DNA of 6,905 nt from Desulfobacteraceae bacterium (GTDB lineage Bacteria > Desulfobacterota > DSM-4660 > Desulfatiglandales > Desulfatiglandaceae), in the NCBI GenBank assembly GCA_011048855.1, contig DSCZ01000435.1:1-6905 (forward strand), in the 5' to 3' direction. Shown piece by piece: positions 1 through 5,381 of this stretch. The notes beneath the pieces were generated by a model. The model was not told the origin of the DNA. It worked only from the letters and a program-made list of their open reading frames with translations, and searched no databases. Within the stretch, counting starts at the first letter, position 1. The number at the start of each line of letters is the position of its first letter. The position numbers were made by a program, and so were the translations under genes.

Positions 1-195
1 ACTACCTGAATTCTGTCGATCTGTGAAATCTCCGGACGTTCTGGTTTCTTTTTCCGAACAGGGCATGTTTTTGTGAACCAGCATGTCCTTTTTCCGGCAG
101 AAAACGGCCTGGAAGGTTCGGCAGCTGCCGGATCCGTCCAGGGCCTCTTCATCGGGCCATGCTGCGTATTTGCAGGTATGATCACAGAAATCCAA
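1..195 (-). CDS. Small cysteine-rich protein, N-terminal part (runs off the left edge)
   Basis: An open frame of 65 codons runs from a TTG at 195-193 to the first base of the window without a stop. No ATG occurs before residue 38, and the frame is closed upstream by the methyltransferase stop (231-229), so the start must lie in 196-228 or at this TTG. A GGAGG at 209-205, nine bases before the TTG, supports it. The product carries five cysteines in the first 46 residues: Cys4, Cys8 (CDHTC), Cys25, Cys33 and Cys46 (KNMPC), with the stretch GSCRTFQAVFCRKK between. This spacing suggests a metal-binding or disulfide-bearing small protein; no signal peptide is visible. It starts 33 bp after the methyltransferase on the same strand, so it is probably the next operon gene. 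I do not recognise a named family and assign no function. The ordered cysteines and the ribosome site make coding likely despite the rare start. Confidence 0.6.
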   Translation of the reverse strand, partial: MDFCDHTCKYAAWPDEEALDGSGSCRTFQAVFCRKKDMLVHKNMPCSEKETRTSGDFTDRQNSGS

Positions 196-204
196 GGGTA
201 TTTT

Positions 205-209
205 CCTCC
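205..209 (-). promoter_or_regulatory. Shine-Dalgarno site deciding a TTG start
   Basis: GGAGG reads on the minus strand at 209-205, with nine bases to the TTG at 195-193. It is the only good ribosome site between the methyltransferase stop and the cysteine motif, and no ATG or GTG lies in frame nearby. Confidence 0.55.
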
Positions 210-228
210 GCTCCGCCCCCGGTCGCCG

Positions 229-906
229 TCAGGGTTTTATCCACGACGCCAGTAGAAACGCCCCTTTTTCCGGCCTCTCGCGCCGGGCGTTCATTTCTAT
301 CTCCCTCGCACGTGCCGGGTCTTCGGTTTTTTCGAAATGCACCGCTGTTTCAAAGCATCCTTCCGCCGCCTTGAGAGCCATCATTTCCTTCGGGGACCTG
401 AAATAAATCTTTTTAAAGATGTCGTGCCCTTTTTTACCGGCATCAGTGCGGCGGGCCGCCCAGGGGCTCAGACTGTTCAAGGTGGCAACCAGCACCCTCC
501 CTCCGGGTTTTGTCACCCGGAACAATTCCTCGACAGCGCCTTCGGCGTCAGCGATGAATTCTATCGCGGTTACTGAAACGACTTTGTCGAAACATTCATC
601 TGCAAAGGGGAGCGCGGTCATATCCCCTGCGACCGGGGTGAACGGGCGGCCGGAAAGCTTCCTTGCAGCCCGTGCAACCATCGGGTAGGAAAGTTCGAGG
701 CCTACTACGTCGGTTCCCGCTTTCAGAAAATCCGCGGTGAATATTCCGGTTCCGCATCCGGCGTCAAGAATTCTTTCTCCGGCTGCGGGTTCGAGGTGTT
801 TCATAACAAGCCGGCTTTCGACTTCCTTTACAATTCCACCTATGGGGGTTTCAAACCACCTGTCGTATTTTTCCGGCCATTCATCGAAAACCTGTTTGCC
901 TTTCAT
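229..906 (-). CDS. Class I SAM-dependent methyltransferase (Methyltransf_11/UbiE-like)
   Basis: This 225-residue protein has the Rossmann methyltransferase core. Motif I is ILDAGCGTG (46-54), which binds S-adenosylmethionine. The acidic residue ending strand 2 is Glu71 (VVGLELS), and a GDMTALPF loop with Asp95 would contact adenine. Motif IV-like FDKVVSVTAIEFI spans 106-118, and PGGRVLVAT spans 134-142. The substrate cannot be told: the family covers quinones, lipids and small molecules, and the C-terminal 80 residues that would set specificity are not diagnostic. It is probably a soluble cytoplasmic enzyme, as no membrane segment is visible. The ATG at 906 is preferred because AGGTGG lies eight bases before it and it follows the preceding stop by one base. 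An in-frame GTG at 918 would add four residues and overlap the upstream gene, with a poorer ribosome site. It lies last but one in the visible pilT-led cluster, which does not itself reveal a pilus role. Confidence 0.88.
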   Translation of the reverse strand: MKGKQVFDEWPEKYDRWFETPIGGIVKEVESRLVMKHLEPAAGERILDAGCGTGIFTADFLKAGTDVVGLELSYPMVARAARKLSGRPFTPVAGDMTALPFADECFDKVVSVTAIEFIADAEGAVEELFRVTKPGGRVLVATLNSLSPWAARRTDAGKKGHDIFKKIYFRSPKEMMALKAAEGCFETAVHFEKTEDPARAREIEMNARRERPEKGAFLLASWIKP

Positions 907-907
907 C

Positions 908-1561
908 TCACAACCCACCTGTTTCTTTCAGCGTATCGATAAAAATTTTATAGAACTTTTCGTTTTCTGCAATGGAAGTCTTTAAGATGACGGCCAATTT
1001 GTCAATGTCCTTCTCGTTTAAAACCAGATTTGCACTCAAGGAGTAGGCCGCCAGGTTATCCATGGTTGTAAAGCTGTCTCCCACGATCACAAGGAACATT
1101 TTGCGACGAATGCTCATCGACTGGTTGTTTATGTATCCAAGGACGGGGCTTTGAGAAGCGGAGTGACCATCGAAGCCATCTGCCAGAAGGAGCAGGTCGA
1201 AGTGGTGAAATCGCAGCCTGTCGATCGCTTCCTTGCTGCTTTGAGCTTCCAGGCACTGATAGCCCAGTGACTCCGATGCAGTCTTGAGTGCGTCGCTCCA
1301 GGACCTTTGCCCGGCCATCACCAGCGCCGGTTTTTTTCCTTCCTCGAACGTGTCAAGCACGGTTTCATGCCGGCTGAGGTAACTTTCGAGCCCTGCCACG
1401 TCCTCTGCAGGGGCCGGCGCCTTTTCGGGCTCCCGCTCATCGGTTTGGATAATGATCCTGTTCCGGCATTTCGGGCATTTGATCGCCACATGACGGTTTG
1501 TCGGAACCTTGTCCTCAGGGATATTCAAACGTGCATTGCAGTTTTCGCAGATTACTTCCAT
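908..1561 (-). CDS. MJ0042-type zinc-ribbon protein with degenerate receiver-like domain
   Basis: The 217-residue product has two parts. Residues 1-36 form a zinc ribbon of the MJ0042/zinc_ribbon_4-5 type, with two CxxC knuckles (Cys5/Cys8 and Cys29/Cys32). A charged Pro/Ala/Glu linker (about 42-55) leads to a domain of about 130 residues that looks like a CheY-type receiver: ALVMAGQ (strand 1), LGYQCLEAQSSKEAIDRL, FDLLLLADGF (strand 3), KMFLVIVGDSF (strand 4) and LSANLVLNEKDIDKL (strand 5 and helix 5). The acidic pair after strand 1 is missing, the usual phospho-Asp position appears shifted or lost, and the strand-5 lysine is replaced in VLNEK, so classical phosphotransfer is unlikely. The receiver assignment is from pattern only. 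ATG 1561 has AGGAG just upstream. The gene follows two PilT-like ATPases and abuts the methyltransferase by one base. A regulatory or scaffolding role in pilus function is a guess from context. Confidence 0.8.
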   Translation of the reverse strand: MEVICENCNARLNIPEDKVPTNRHVAIKCPKCRNRIIIQTDEREPEKAPAPAEDVAGLESYLSRHETVLDTFEEGKKPALVMAGQRSWSDALKTASESLGYQCLEAQSSKEAIDRLRFHHFDLLLLADGFDGHSASQSPVLGYINNQSMSIRRKMFLVIVGDSFTTMDNLAAYSLSANLVLNEKDIDKLAVILKTSIAENEKFYKIFIDTLKETGGL

Positions 1562-1595
1562 GGATAGCTCCTCGTTTTCTGGTCAAAACCGGACG

Positions 1596-1605
1596 CTAGT
1601 CCTGT
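1596..1605. repeat. Left copy of 10-bp direct repeat (putative target-site duplication)
   Basis: CTAGTCCTGT occurs here and again at 1779-1788, immediately outside the foldback element at 1606-1778. Perfect direct repeats abutting both ends of an inverted-repeat unit are the usual mark of transposition. The last four bases also pair in the hairpin at 1602-1634, so the exact border is uncertain by a few bases. Confidence 0.6.
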
Positions 1606-1634
1606 GTCCATCCGGAAATGCCGGATGGGCACAG
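1602..1634. repeat. Strong hairpin at the left end of the foldback element
   Basis: CTGTGTCCATCCGG (1602-1615) and CCGGATGGGCACAG (1621-1634) form a 14-bp stem around the loop AAATG, with a single T-G wobble. There is no run of T after it on the plus strand and no run of A before it that would make a minus-strand intrinsic terminator, so it is best read as part of the repeat element. Confidence 0.75.
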
Positions 1635-1778
1635 CGAAGTTTCCAGATCGGAAATGAGGGATTTTGCCCAAGATCAAGGAGAACAAGGGCTTGCGCGGAG
1701 GCGTACATTGGTACGTCGCACAAGCAAGCCCGCAGTTTGACGTAGAGATTGGGCAAAAGGACCATTTCCGGATGGAAA
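1606..1778. mobile_element. MITE-like foldback element between the pilT paralog and the zinc-ribbon gene
   Basis: The gap between the two genes is almost wholly inverted repeat. TCCATCCGGAAATG (1607-1620) is matched in reverse by CATTTCCGGATGGA (1763-1776). A second, subterminal copy, GTTTCCAGATCGGAAATG (1639-1656), also pairs with the right end (1762-1778). Further in, TTTTGCCCAA (1662-1671) pairs with TTGGGCAAAA (1749-1758), GGGCTTGC (1687-1694) with GCAAGCCC (1724-1731), and CGTAC (1702-1706) with GTACG (1711-1715) around an ATTG loop. The whole unit can therefore fold into one long arm plus the separate left hairpin. It has no transposase gene. The 10-bp direct repeats outside it suggest mobilisation in trans. 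An open frame can be read through it on the minus strand, but this is what a repeat without stops gives and it lacks a credible start. Other explanations are a structured RNA or an mRNA processing site. Confidence 0.65.
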
Positions 1779-1788
1779 CTAGTCCTGT
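1779..1788. repeat. Right copy of 10-bp direct repeat, containing the ATPase stop codon
   Basis: CTAGTCCTGT is repeated from 1596-1605. On the minus strand its first three bases are the TAG stop of the PilT-family ATPase and the rest encodes its last residues, so the presumed insertion duplicated the end of the gene and left the reading frame intact. Confidence 0.6.
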
Positions 1789-2945
1789 TTTCCGTAGTCG
1801 TCATCGATAGCCAGACCTTCAATGCTCGTCGTTTTTTCACCGCGGGAGGCTTTGACTCGATCAATGGCCCGCCCTACGACCGCCCTGCGGGACGAATAGG
1901 CCAGGGCCGTGTTCTCATCAATTTTCCCTTCCTCGAACAATTTGGAAATGTACTGATCGAAGGTCACCATCCCGAAGGCCTGGTTTGCTTCTATGATTTC
2001 GTAAAACGTCCCGTCTTCCGCTTCTCCGTGCAGGATGGTGTCCTTAACCCGCAGGTTGGTGCCCATAATTTCGAATGCCGCGACTCTTCCTCCCTGAACC
2101 TTCGGCATCAGTCTCTGGCAAGCTATCCAGCGGAGTGTATCAGCCAGTCGTATTCGAATCTGGTTTTCCTCGTCCCGGGAGAACATTCCTACGATTCTGT
2201 TGATCGTCTGGCCCGCATCCACAGTGTGAATGGTGCTTATCACGAGGTGTCCCGTCTCCGCAGCGGAAAGACCTATCTCCACGGTTTCCCGGTCCCGCAT
2301 TTCACCGACCACGATTACCTTGGGGGCCTGGCGCAGTGCAGATCTCAAGCCAGAGGCGAAAGAATCGAAATCGACACCCAGTTCCCTCTGGTTGAAAGTG
2401 GCCACTTTTTGGGGATGGACGAACTCGACCGGGTCCTCGAGAGTCACCACATGAATAGGTTGTGAATCGTTGATGGCATCAAGGATGGCGGCAATGGATG
2501 TGGATTTCCCGTTTCCGGTAGCCCCGGTTACAAGGATGACCCCGTTTTTTTCCCTGGTCATCCTGGAGAATGCCAAGGGAAGCTCGAGGTCCCGGATCGT
2601 AGGAATCCTGGTGGCGAGCCGACGCATCACGATGGAGTAGCAGCCTTTCTGTGAGAAAACATTCACCCTGAACCTGGCCTTGCCTGCCAGCTGGTAACTG
2701 GCGTCGCACGACCCCTCGGTCAACAGCGCTTTCGTAAGCCGGCGATCACCGTTAATCAGGTTGAGAGCCAGAATCTCCGTCTGAAAAGGCGTTATTTTTT
2801 CAATGGGAGGCCTCATGTTTACGGGCCTCAGCTGACCGTAGGAGTCCACCTGGAAAGGCTTGCCCACCGTCATGTTGAGATCTGAGACGTCCTCCCGGGA
2901 TTCGAGCATTGTGTTCAGGATGTAATCCATTTGTTGTTTTCGCAT
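1779..2945 (-). CDS. PilT/PilU-family type IV pilus ATPase, divergent paralog
   Basis: This 388-residue protein belongs to the GspE/PilT secretion-ATPase superfamily that drives pilus retraction at the inner membrane. With the ATG at 2945, Walker A is GATGNGKST (141-149), the Asp box is TLEDPVEF (168-175), the Walker B region is VIVVGEMRD (210-218), and the His box is TGHLVISTIHT (231-241). It departs from canonical PilT. The DPD before Walker B is APK, Walker A has GATGN for GPTGS, and the C-terminal AIRNLIRE motif is replaced by LRVKDTILHGE. The tail GMVTFDQYISKLFEEGKI resembles PilU, so an accessory, PilT-dependent retraction role like PilU is plausible, though unproven. GGAGG four bases before ATG 2945 favours it over ATG 2975, which has no ribosome site and would sit two bases after the pilT stop. 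The stop codon lies inside the direct repeat flanking the foldback element. Confidence 0.9.
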   Translation of the reverse strand: MRKQQMDYILNTMLESREDVSDLNMTVGKPFQVDSYGQLRPVNMRPPIEKITPFQTEILALNLINGDRRLTKALLTEGSCDASYQLAGKARFRVNVFSQKGCYSIVMRRLATRIPTIRDLELPLAFSRMTREKNGVILVTGATGNGKSTSIAAILDAINDSQPIHVVTLEDPVEFVHPQKVATFNQRELGVDFDSFASGLRSALRQAPKVIVVGEMRDRETVEIGLSAAETGHLVISTIHTVDAGQTINRIVGMFSRDEENQIRIRLADTLRWIACQRLMPKVQGGRVAAFEIMGTNLRVKDTILHGEAEDGTFYEIIEANQAFGMVTFDQYISKLFEEGKIDENTALAYSSRRAVVGRAIDRVKASRGEKTTSIEGLAIDDDYGKQD

Positions 2946-2977
2946 TAGTCCTCCGGTATCCGGATCGGCTTCCATCC

Positions 2978-4060
2978 CTATATTTCGGTGAAGTCAGTCG
3001 GCCGGTTTTTCAGAAAATCCGCAAACTTGGATTTTTCAACGGCTTTTGTATATGCATCTTCAGGGCTGATTATTTTTTTCTGAAGGTAATTCATGATCGC
3101 GTCGTCCAGGGTCTGCATTCCGTATTTCTTTCCGGTCTGAATCATTGAAGGTATCTGGAACGTCTTTCCCTCGCGGATCAGGTTCCGGATTGCCGGCGTA
3201 GCGATCATGATCTCTAAAGCAGCGCATCGGCCTTTGCTGTCAATGCGCTTGAACAGGTTTTGTGCGATCACCGCCCTCAATCCGTCCGAAAGAGTGTTTC
3301 GTATTTGTTCCTGCTGGCTGACCGGGAAAACTTCGATGATTCTGTCAACGGTTTTCGCTGCGCTGCTCGTGTGCAGGGTCCCGAATACCAGGTGGCCTGT
3401 GGATGCCGCCTCCACCGCCAGGGAAATGGTTTCCAGGTCGCGCATTTCGCCCACCATTATGATGTCCGGATCCTCTCTCAGTGCGCCCCTCAACGCTGCG
3501 GCAAAGCTTTTCGTGTGAATTCCCACTTCTCTGTGGTTGACAAGTGCACGCTCGCTTTTATGAACGAATTCGATAGGATCTTCTACCGTGATGATATGAT
3601 CCTTACGCGTTTTGTTGGCCTCGTCTATTATCGCGGCAAGAGTGGTGGATTTGCCGCTGCCCGTGGGTCCCGTGACAAGAACAAGCCCGCGGGGGAGGCT
3701 GGCAAGTTTTTGCACCACCGGGGGAAGCCCTAACTGTTCACACGTGAGCACCTTGGAGGGAATTTCCCTGAAAACTGCGGCAATGCCGTTTTTTTGCATG
3801 AAAAAGTTTGCACGGTAGCGGGCGAGGCCGGGAATTTCGTATGCAAAGTCAACATCCCCGCTTTCTTCGAAAACTTTAACTTTGTTTTCCGGGGCTATTT
3901 CATAAAGCATGGCTTTCAGGTTGTCCGTTTCCAGTTCATGGAATTTAACCCTCTCCAGTTCCCCCCGGATCCGCAGGACCGGCTGCTGACCGGCAGCAAG
4001 ATGGAGGTCGGATGCACCCTGCTCGTTCATCAACTTAAAAAAAGCGTCTATTTGTGCCAC
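2978..4060 (-). CDS. pilT: Twitching motility retraction ATPase PilT
   Basis: PilT is the hexameric cytoplasmic ATPase that depolymerises type IV pili and so powers twitching. The 360-residue product matches the usual PilT length. A PAS-like N-terminal domain (about 1-100) starts with ASDLHLAAG (16-24) and RIRGEL (30-35). The ATPase core has Walker A GPTGSGKST (131-139), Asp box ITVEDPIEF (157-165), Walker B region IIMVGEMRD (200-208) with catalytic Glu205, His box TGHLVFGTLHT (221-231), and the AIRNLIRE retraction motif (290-297). All key residues are present, so it should be active. The start is GTG at 4060: GAGAGG lies six bases upstream, and the nearby ATG is out of frame and stops after four codons. 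It is the first gene of the minus-strand cluster, preceded by its own promoter, and is followed 32 bp later by a divergent paralog. Pilin and pilus assembly genes are not in the window. Confidence 0.97.
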   Translation of the reverse strand: MAQIDAFFKLMNEQGASDLHLAAGQQPVLRIRGELERVKFHELETDNLKAMLYEIAPENKVKVFEESGDVDFAYEIPGLARYRANFFMQKNGIAAVFREIPSKVLTCEQLGLPPVVQKLASLPRGLVLVTGPTGSGKSTTLAAIIDEANKTRKDHIITVEDPIEFVHKSERALVNHREVGIHTKSFAAALRGALREDPDIIMVGEMRDLETISLAVEAASTGHLVFGTLHTSSAAKTVDRIIEVFPVSQQEQIRNTLSDGLRAVIAQNLFKRIDSKGRCAALEIMIATPAIRNLIREGKTFQIPSMIQTGKKYGMQTLDDAIMNYLQKKIISPEDAYTKAVEKSKFADFLKNRPTDFTEI

Positions 4061-4151
4061 ATTATACCTCTCTGAGATCGGCGATGAGCTTAAATGCCAG
4101 AAAAACCTGTAAAAGGGGGAACATAGCTGATTACGATTCGAACAAAAAAAT

Positions 4152-4179
4152 ATTATACATACTAATAGCAGCCGTTCAA
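4152..4179 (-). promoter_or_regulatory. Sigma70-type promoter for pilT
   Basis: On the minus strand, TTGAAC (4179-4174) and a perfect TATAAT (4157-4152) are separated by 16 bp. Transcription would start near 4145 and leave a leader of about 85 nt before the GTG start of pilT. It is called from consensus only. Confidence 0.6.
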
Positions 4180-4191
4180 CTCAATTTTTTC

Positions 4192-4214
4192 CCGGTGCGC
4201 CGGCACCACCGGTG
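4192..4214. promoter_or_regulatory. Palindromes between the divergent promoters (possible operator)
   Basis: GGTGCGCCGGCACC (4194-4207) is an inverted repeat with 5-bp arms, and CACCGGTG (4207-4214) is a perfect palindrome; CCGGTG is repeated directly at 4192-4197 and 4209-4214. The block lies between the two -35 boxes, where a regulator could affect both pilT and panB. GC-rich palindromes of this size can arise by chance, so this is weak. Confidence 0.3.
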
Positions 4215-4243
4215 TTGACAAGCGGGGGATGCGTTAGGATAAT
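4215..4243 (+). promoter_or_regulatory. Sigma70-type promoter for the panB operon
   Basis: A consensus TTGACA (4215-4220), a 17-bp spacer and GATAAT (4238-4243) make a near-ideal vegetative promoter. Transcription would begin at about 4250, some 255 bases before the panB start, giving an unusually long leader filled by the palindromic repeat. No other comparably good promoter is seen closer to panB. Confidence 0.65.
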
Positions 4244-4304
4244 CACGCAGGATCAGCTGAAACCGTGAGAAGTTGGTTTATGCCGCTTCGCGGCAGTCTA
4301 TGAG

Positions 4305-4328
4305 CAACGAACTTGATGGAGTTCGTTG
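4305..4328. repeat. Perfect 9-bp stem-loop in the panB leader
   Basis: CAACGAACT (4305-4313) and AGTTCGTTG (4320-4328) are exact inverted repeats around the loop TGATGG. No T-run follows, so it is not a standard intrinsic terminator. It is one module of the composite leader repeat. Confidence 0.7.
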
Positions 4329-4354
4329 GAAGTCGAAGAACCATGTCCCTCGAG

Positions 4355-4437
4355 GTCGGGGTCGCTGTCGGCGTCGGTATCGGAAGTTGACCGGCGGCCT
4401 TTTCGACCCCGATACCGACCCCGACCCCGACGCCGAT
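4355..4437. repeat. Hexamer-built long inverted repeat
   Basis: The left arm (4355-4383) is a run of GTCGGN-type hexamers ending in GTCGGTATCGG. The right arm (4409-4437) is the complementary series beginning CCGATACCGAC. The arms match over 29 bp with about five mismatches, around a 25-bp loop. Tandem six-base periodicity plus inversion means the arms can slip against each other, and copy number may vary between strains. In RNA it would form a very stable stem in the panB leader. Confidence 0.7.
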
Positions 4438-4495
4438 AAGGCGGGGATGGTACTTTTTATGATCTCAACAAAGCTGCTTCATGCCGCTTCACGGC

Positions 4496-4505
4496 GGGAG
4501 GAGGG
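4496..4505 (+). promoter_or_regulatory. panB Shine-Dalgarno region abutting a hairpin
   Basis: GGGAGGAGGG sits directly after the second GCCGCTTCACGGC hairpin and one base before the ATG at 4507. It fixes the panB start there rather than at codons 78 positions upstream. The hairpin edge touches the purine tract, so folding could affect ribosome access. Confidence 0.65.
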
Positions 4506-4506
4506 T

Positions 4507-5340
4507 ATGGTGCGTAAAAAAGTGTCGATAGTGGATTTACAGAAAAAGAAGGCTGAAGGGCGGAAAATTACTATGATTACAGCCTATGACCATCCTACGG
4601 CCAGGCTGGTTGATGAAGCCGGGCTCGACACCATTCTTGTGGGGGACAGCCTGGGGATGGTCGTGCTGGGGTATTCATCCACGGTTCCGGTTACCATGGA
4701 TGAGATGGTCCATCACTGCAAGGCCGTTTGCAGGGGGGCCGGAGGCTGTTTCGTGATTGGAGACCTGCCGTTCATGTCCTACCAGGTGAGCGTTGAGAAG
4801 GCTGTGGAAAACGCAGGCCGTTTGATCAAGGAAGCAGGTTGTGACGCTGTTAAACTGGAAGGTGGAGTCGAAGTGTGCGGTGCGGTCAAGGCCATCGTCG
4901 ACGCCGGCATCCCCGTCTGCACCCATATCGGGCTCACGCCCCAGAGCGCTACCAAGTTGGGGGGCTTCAAAGTCCAGGGGAAGGATTCAGCGGGCGCGAG
5001 GGAATTGATCGCTTCGGCGGGGGAACTCGAAAAGGCCGGTGCTTTCATGCTGGTGATGGAGTGCATCCCGGACCAGGTGTCCGAGAAGATAACCGGGCTT
5101 TTGAAAATTCCGACGATAGGAATAGGCGCCGGCGTTCACTGTGACGGCCAGGTGCTTGTTTATCACGACGCAGTGGGGCTTTTTGACAGGTTCACACCGA
5201 AATTCGTGAAGCGGTACGCGGAAGTTTCACCCGTGATCCGGGAGGCGCTCTGCCGTTATAAGGAAGATGTTGAACAGCTTGAATTCCCAGGACCGGAGCA
5301 TTCCTTTATCATGGAGAAGGAAGAAGCAGAGCGGCTGTGA
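4507..5340 (+). CDS. panB: 3-methyl-2-oxobutanoate hydroxymethyltransferase PanB
   Basis: PanB transfers a one-carbon unit from 5,10-methylenetetrahydrofolate to 2-oxoisovalerate to give ketopantoate, the first committed step of pantothenate and CoA synthesis. The 277-residue protein is of normal length and a TIM-barrel type. Recognisable signatures are ITAYDHPTARLVDEAG (24-39), VGDSLGMVVLGYSSTVPVT (45-63), IGDLPFMSY (84-92), VKLEGG (115-120), HIGLTPQS (140-147) and ECIP (185-188). The metal and substrate ligands correspond to Asp47, Asp86 and Glu118, with the catalytic Glu at 185, all present. The ATG at 4507 is chosen because GGGAGGAGGG precedes it and homologous sequence begins there. An in-frame upstream start at 4273 would only translate the leader repeat. 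It is the first gene of a plus-strand operon; panC and panD are not in the window. A small acidic gene follows 41 bp later. Confidence 0.97.
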   Translation: MVRKKVSIVDLQKKKAEGRKITMITAYDHPTARLVDEAGLDTILVGDSLGMVVLGYSSTVPVTMDEMVHHCKAVCRGAGGCFVIGDLPFMSYQVSVEKAVENAGRLIKEAGCDAVKLEGGVEVCGAVKAIVDAGIPVCTHIGLTPQSATKLGGFKVQGKDSAGARELIASAGELEKAGAFMLVMECIPDQVSEKITGLLKIPTIGIGAGVHCDGQVLVYHDAVGLFDRFTPKFVKRYAEVSPVIREALCRYKEDVEQLEFPGPEHSFIMEKEEAERL

Positions 5341-5381
5341 GGATCCGTGCGGGTCAGGTAAGGTTTGAGAAGAGGGTGAAA

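Larger units (their letters stand above)
4280..4496. repeat. Composite palindromic repeat forming most of the panB leader
   Basis: Two near-identical 15-mers, ATGCCGCTTC(G/A)CGGC at 4280-4294 and 4481-4495, bound the unit, and each is itself a small hairpin. Inside are a perfect 9-bp stem (4305-4328) and a large imperfect inverted repeat of hexamers (4355-4437). Outer parts also match in reverse: GAACCATGTCCC near 4337-4348 resembles the complement of GGGGATGGTAC at 4443-4453, so the unit as a whole is an imperfect palindrome. A frame stays open through it into panB, giving a tract rich in Asp and Pro, but that reflects the hexamers rather than a protein. It looks like an extragenic palindromic or MITE-like repeat lodged between promoter and ribosome site. 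No clear target duplication was found. Confidence 0.6.

Noticed and set aside
73..255. Plus-strand ORF of 60 codons at the left edge
   Set aside because: It overlaps the minus-strand Cys-rich frame and the methyltransferase end, with no ribosome site and no recognisable motif.
1583..1864. Minus-strand ORF of 93 codons through the foldback element
   Set aside because: It reads the pilT-paralog tail out of frame and then the repeat. It has no ribosome site and no recognisable domain; repeats lacking stops commonly give such frames.
1749..2465. Plus-strand ORF of 238 codons
   Set aside because: It lies opposite the PilT-family ATPase, whose motifs are unmistakable on the minus strand. Its translation shows no domain and it has no ribosome site.
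2946..2975. Longer start of the PilT paralog at ATG 2975
   Set aside because: No Shine-Dalgarno precedes it, while GGAGG precedes the ATG at 2945. The ten extra residues are not part of the family.
4305..4328. Intrinsic terminator or attenuator
   Set aside because: The stem is perfect but no T-run follows it on either strand.
4355..4437. CRISPR-like or simple tandem array
   Set aside because: The units are six bases long and inverted around a central loop, with no spacers; it is a hexamer-based inverted repeat.
4273..4506. Upstream extension of PanB by 78 residues
   Set aside because: The extra residues translate the palindromic and hexamer repeat (Asp/Pro-rich tract) and match nothing in PanB. 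A strong ribosome site precedes the ATG at 4507.
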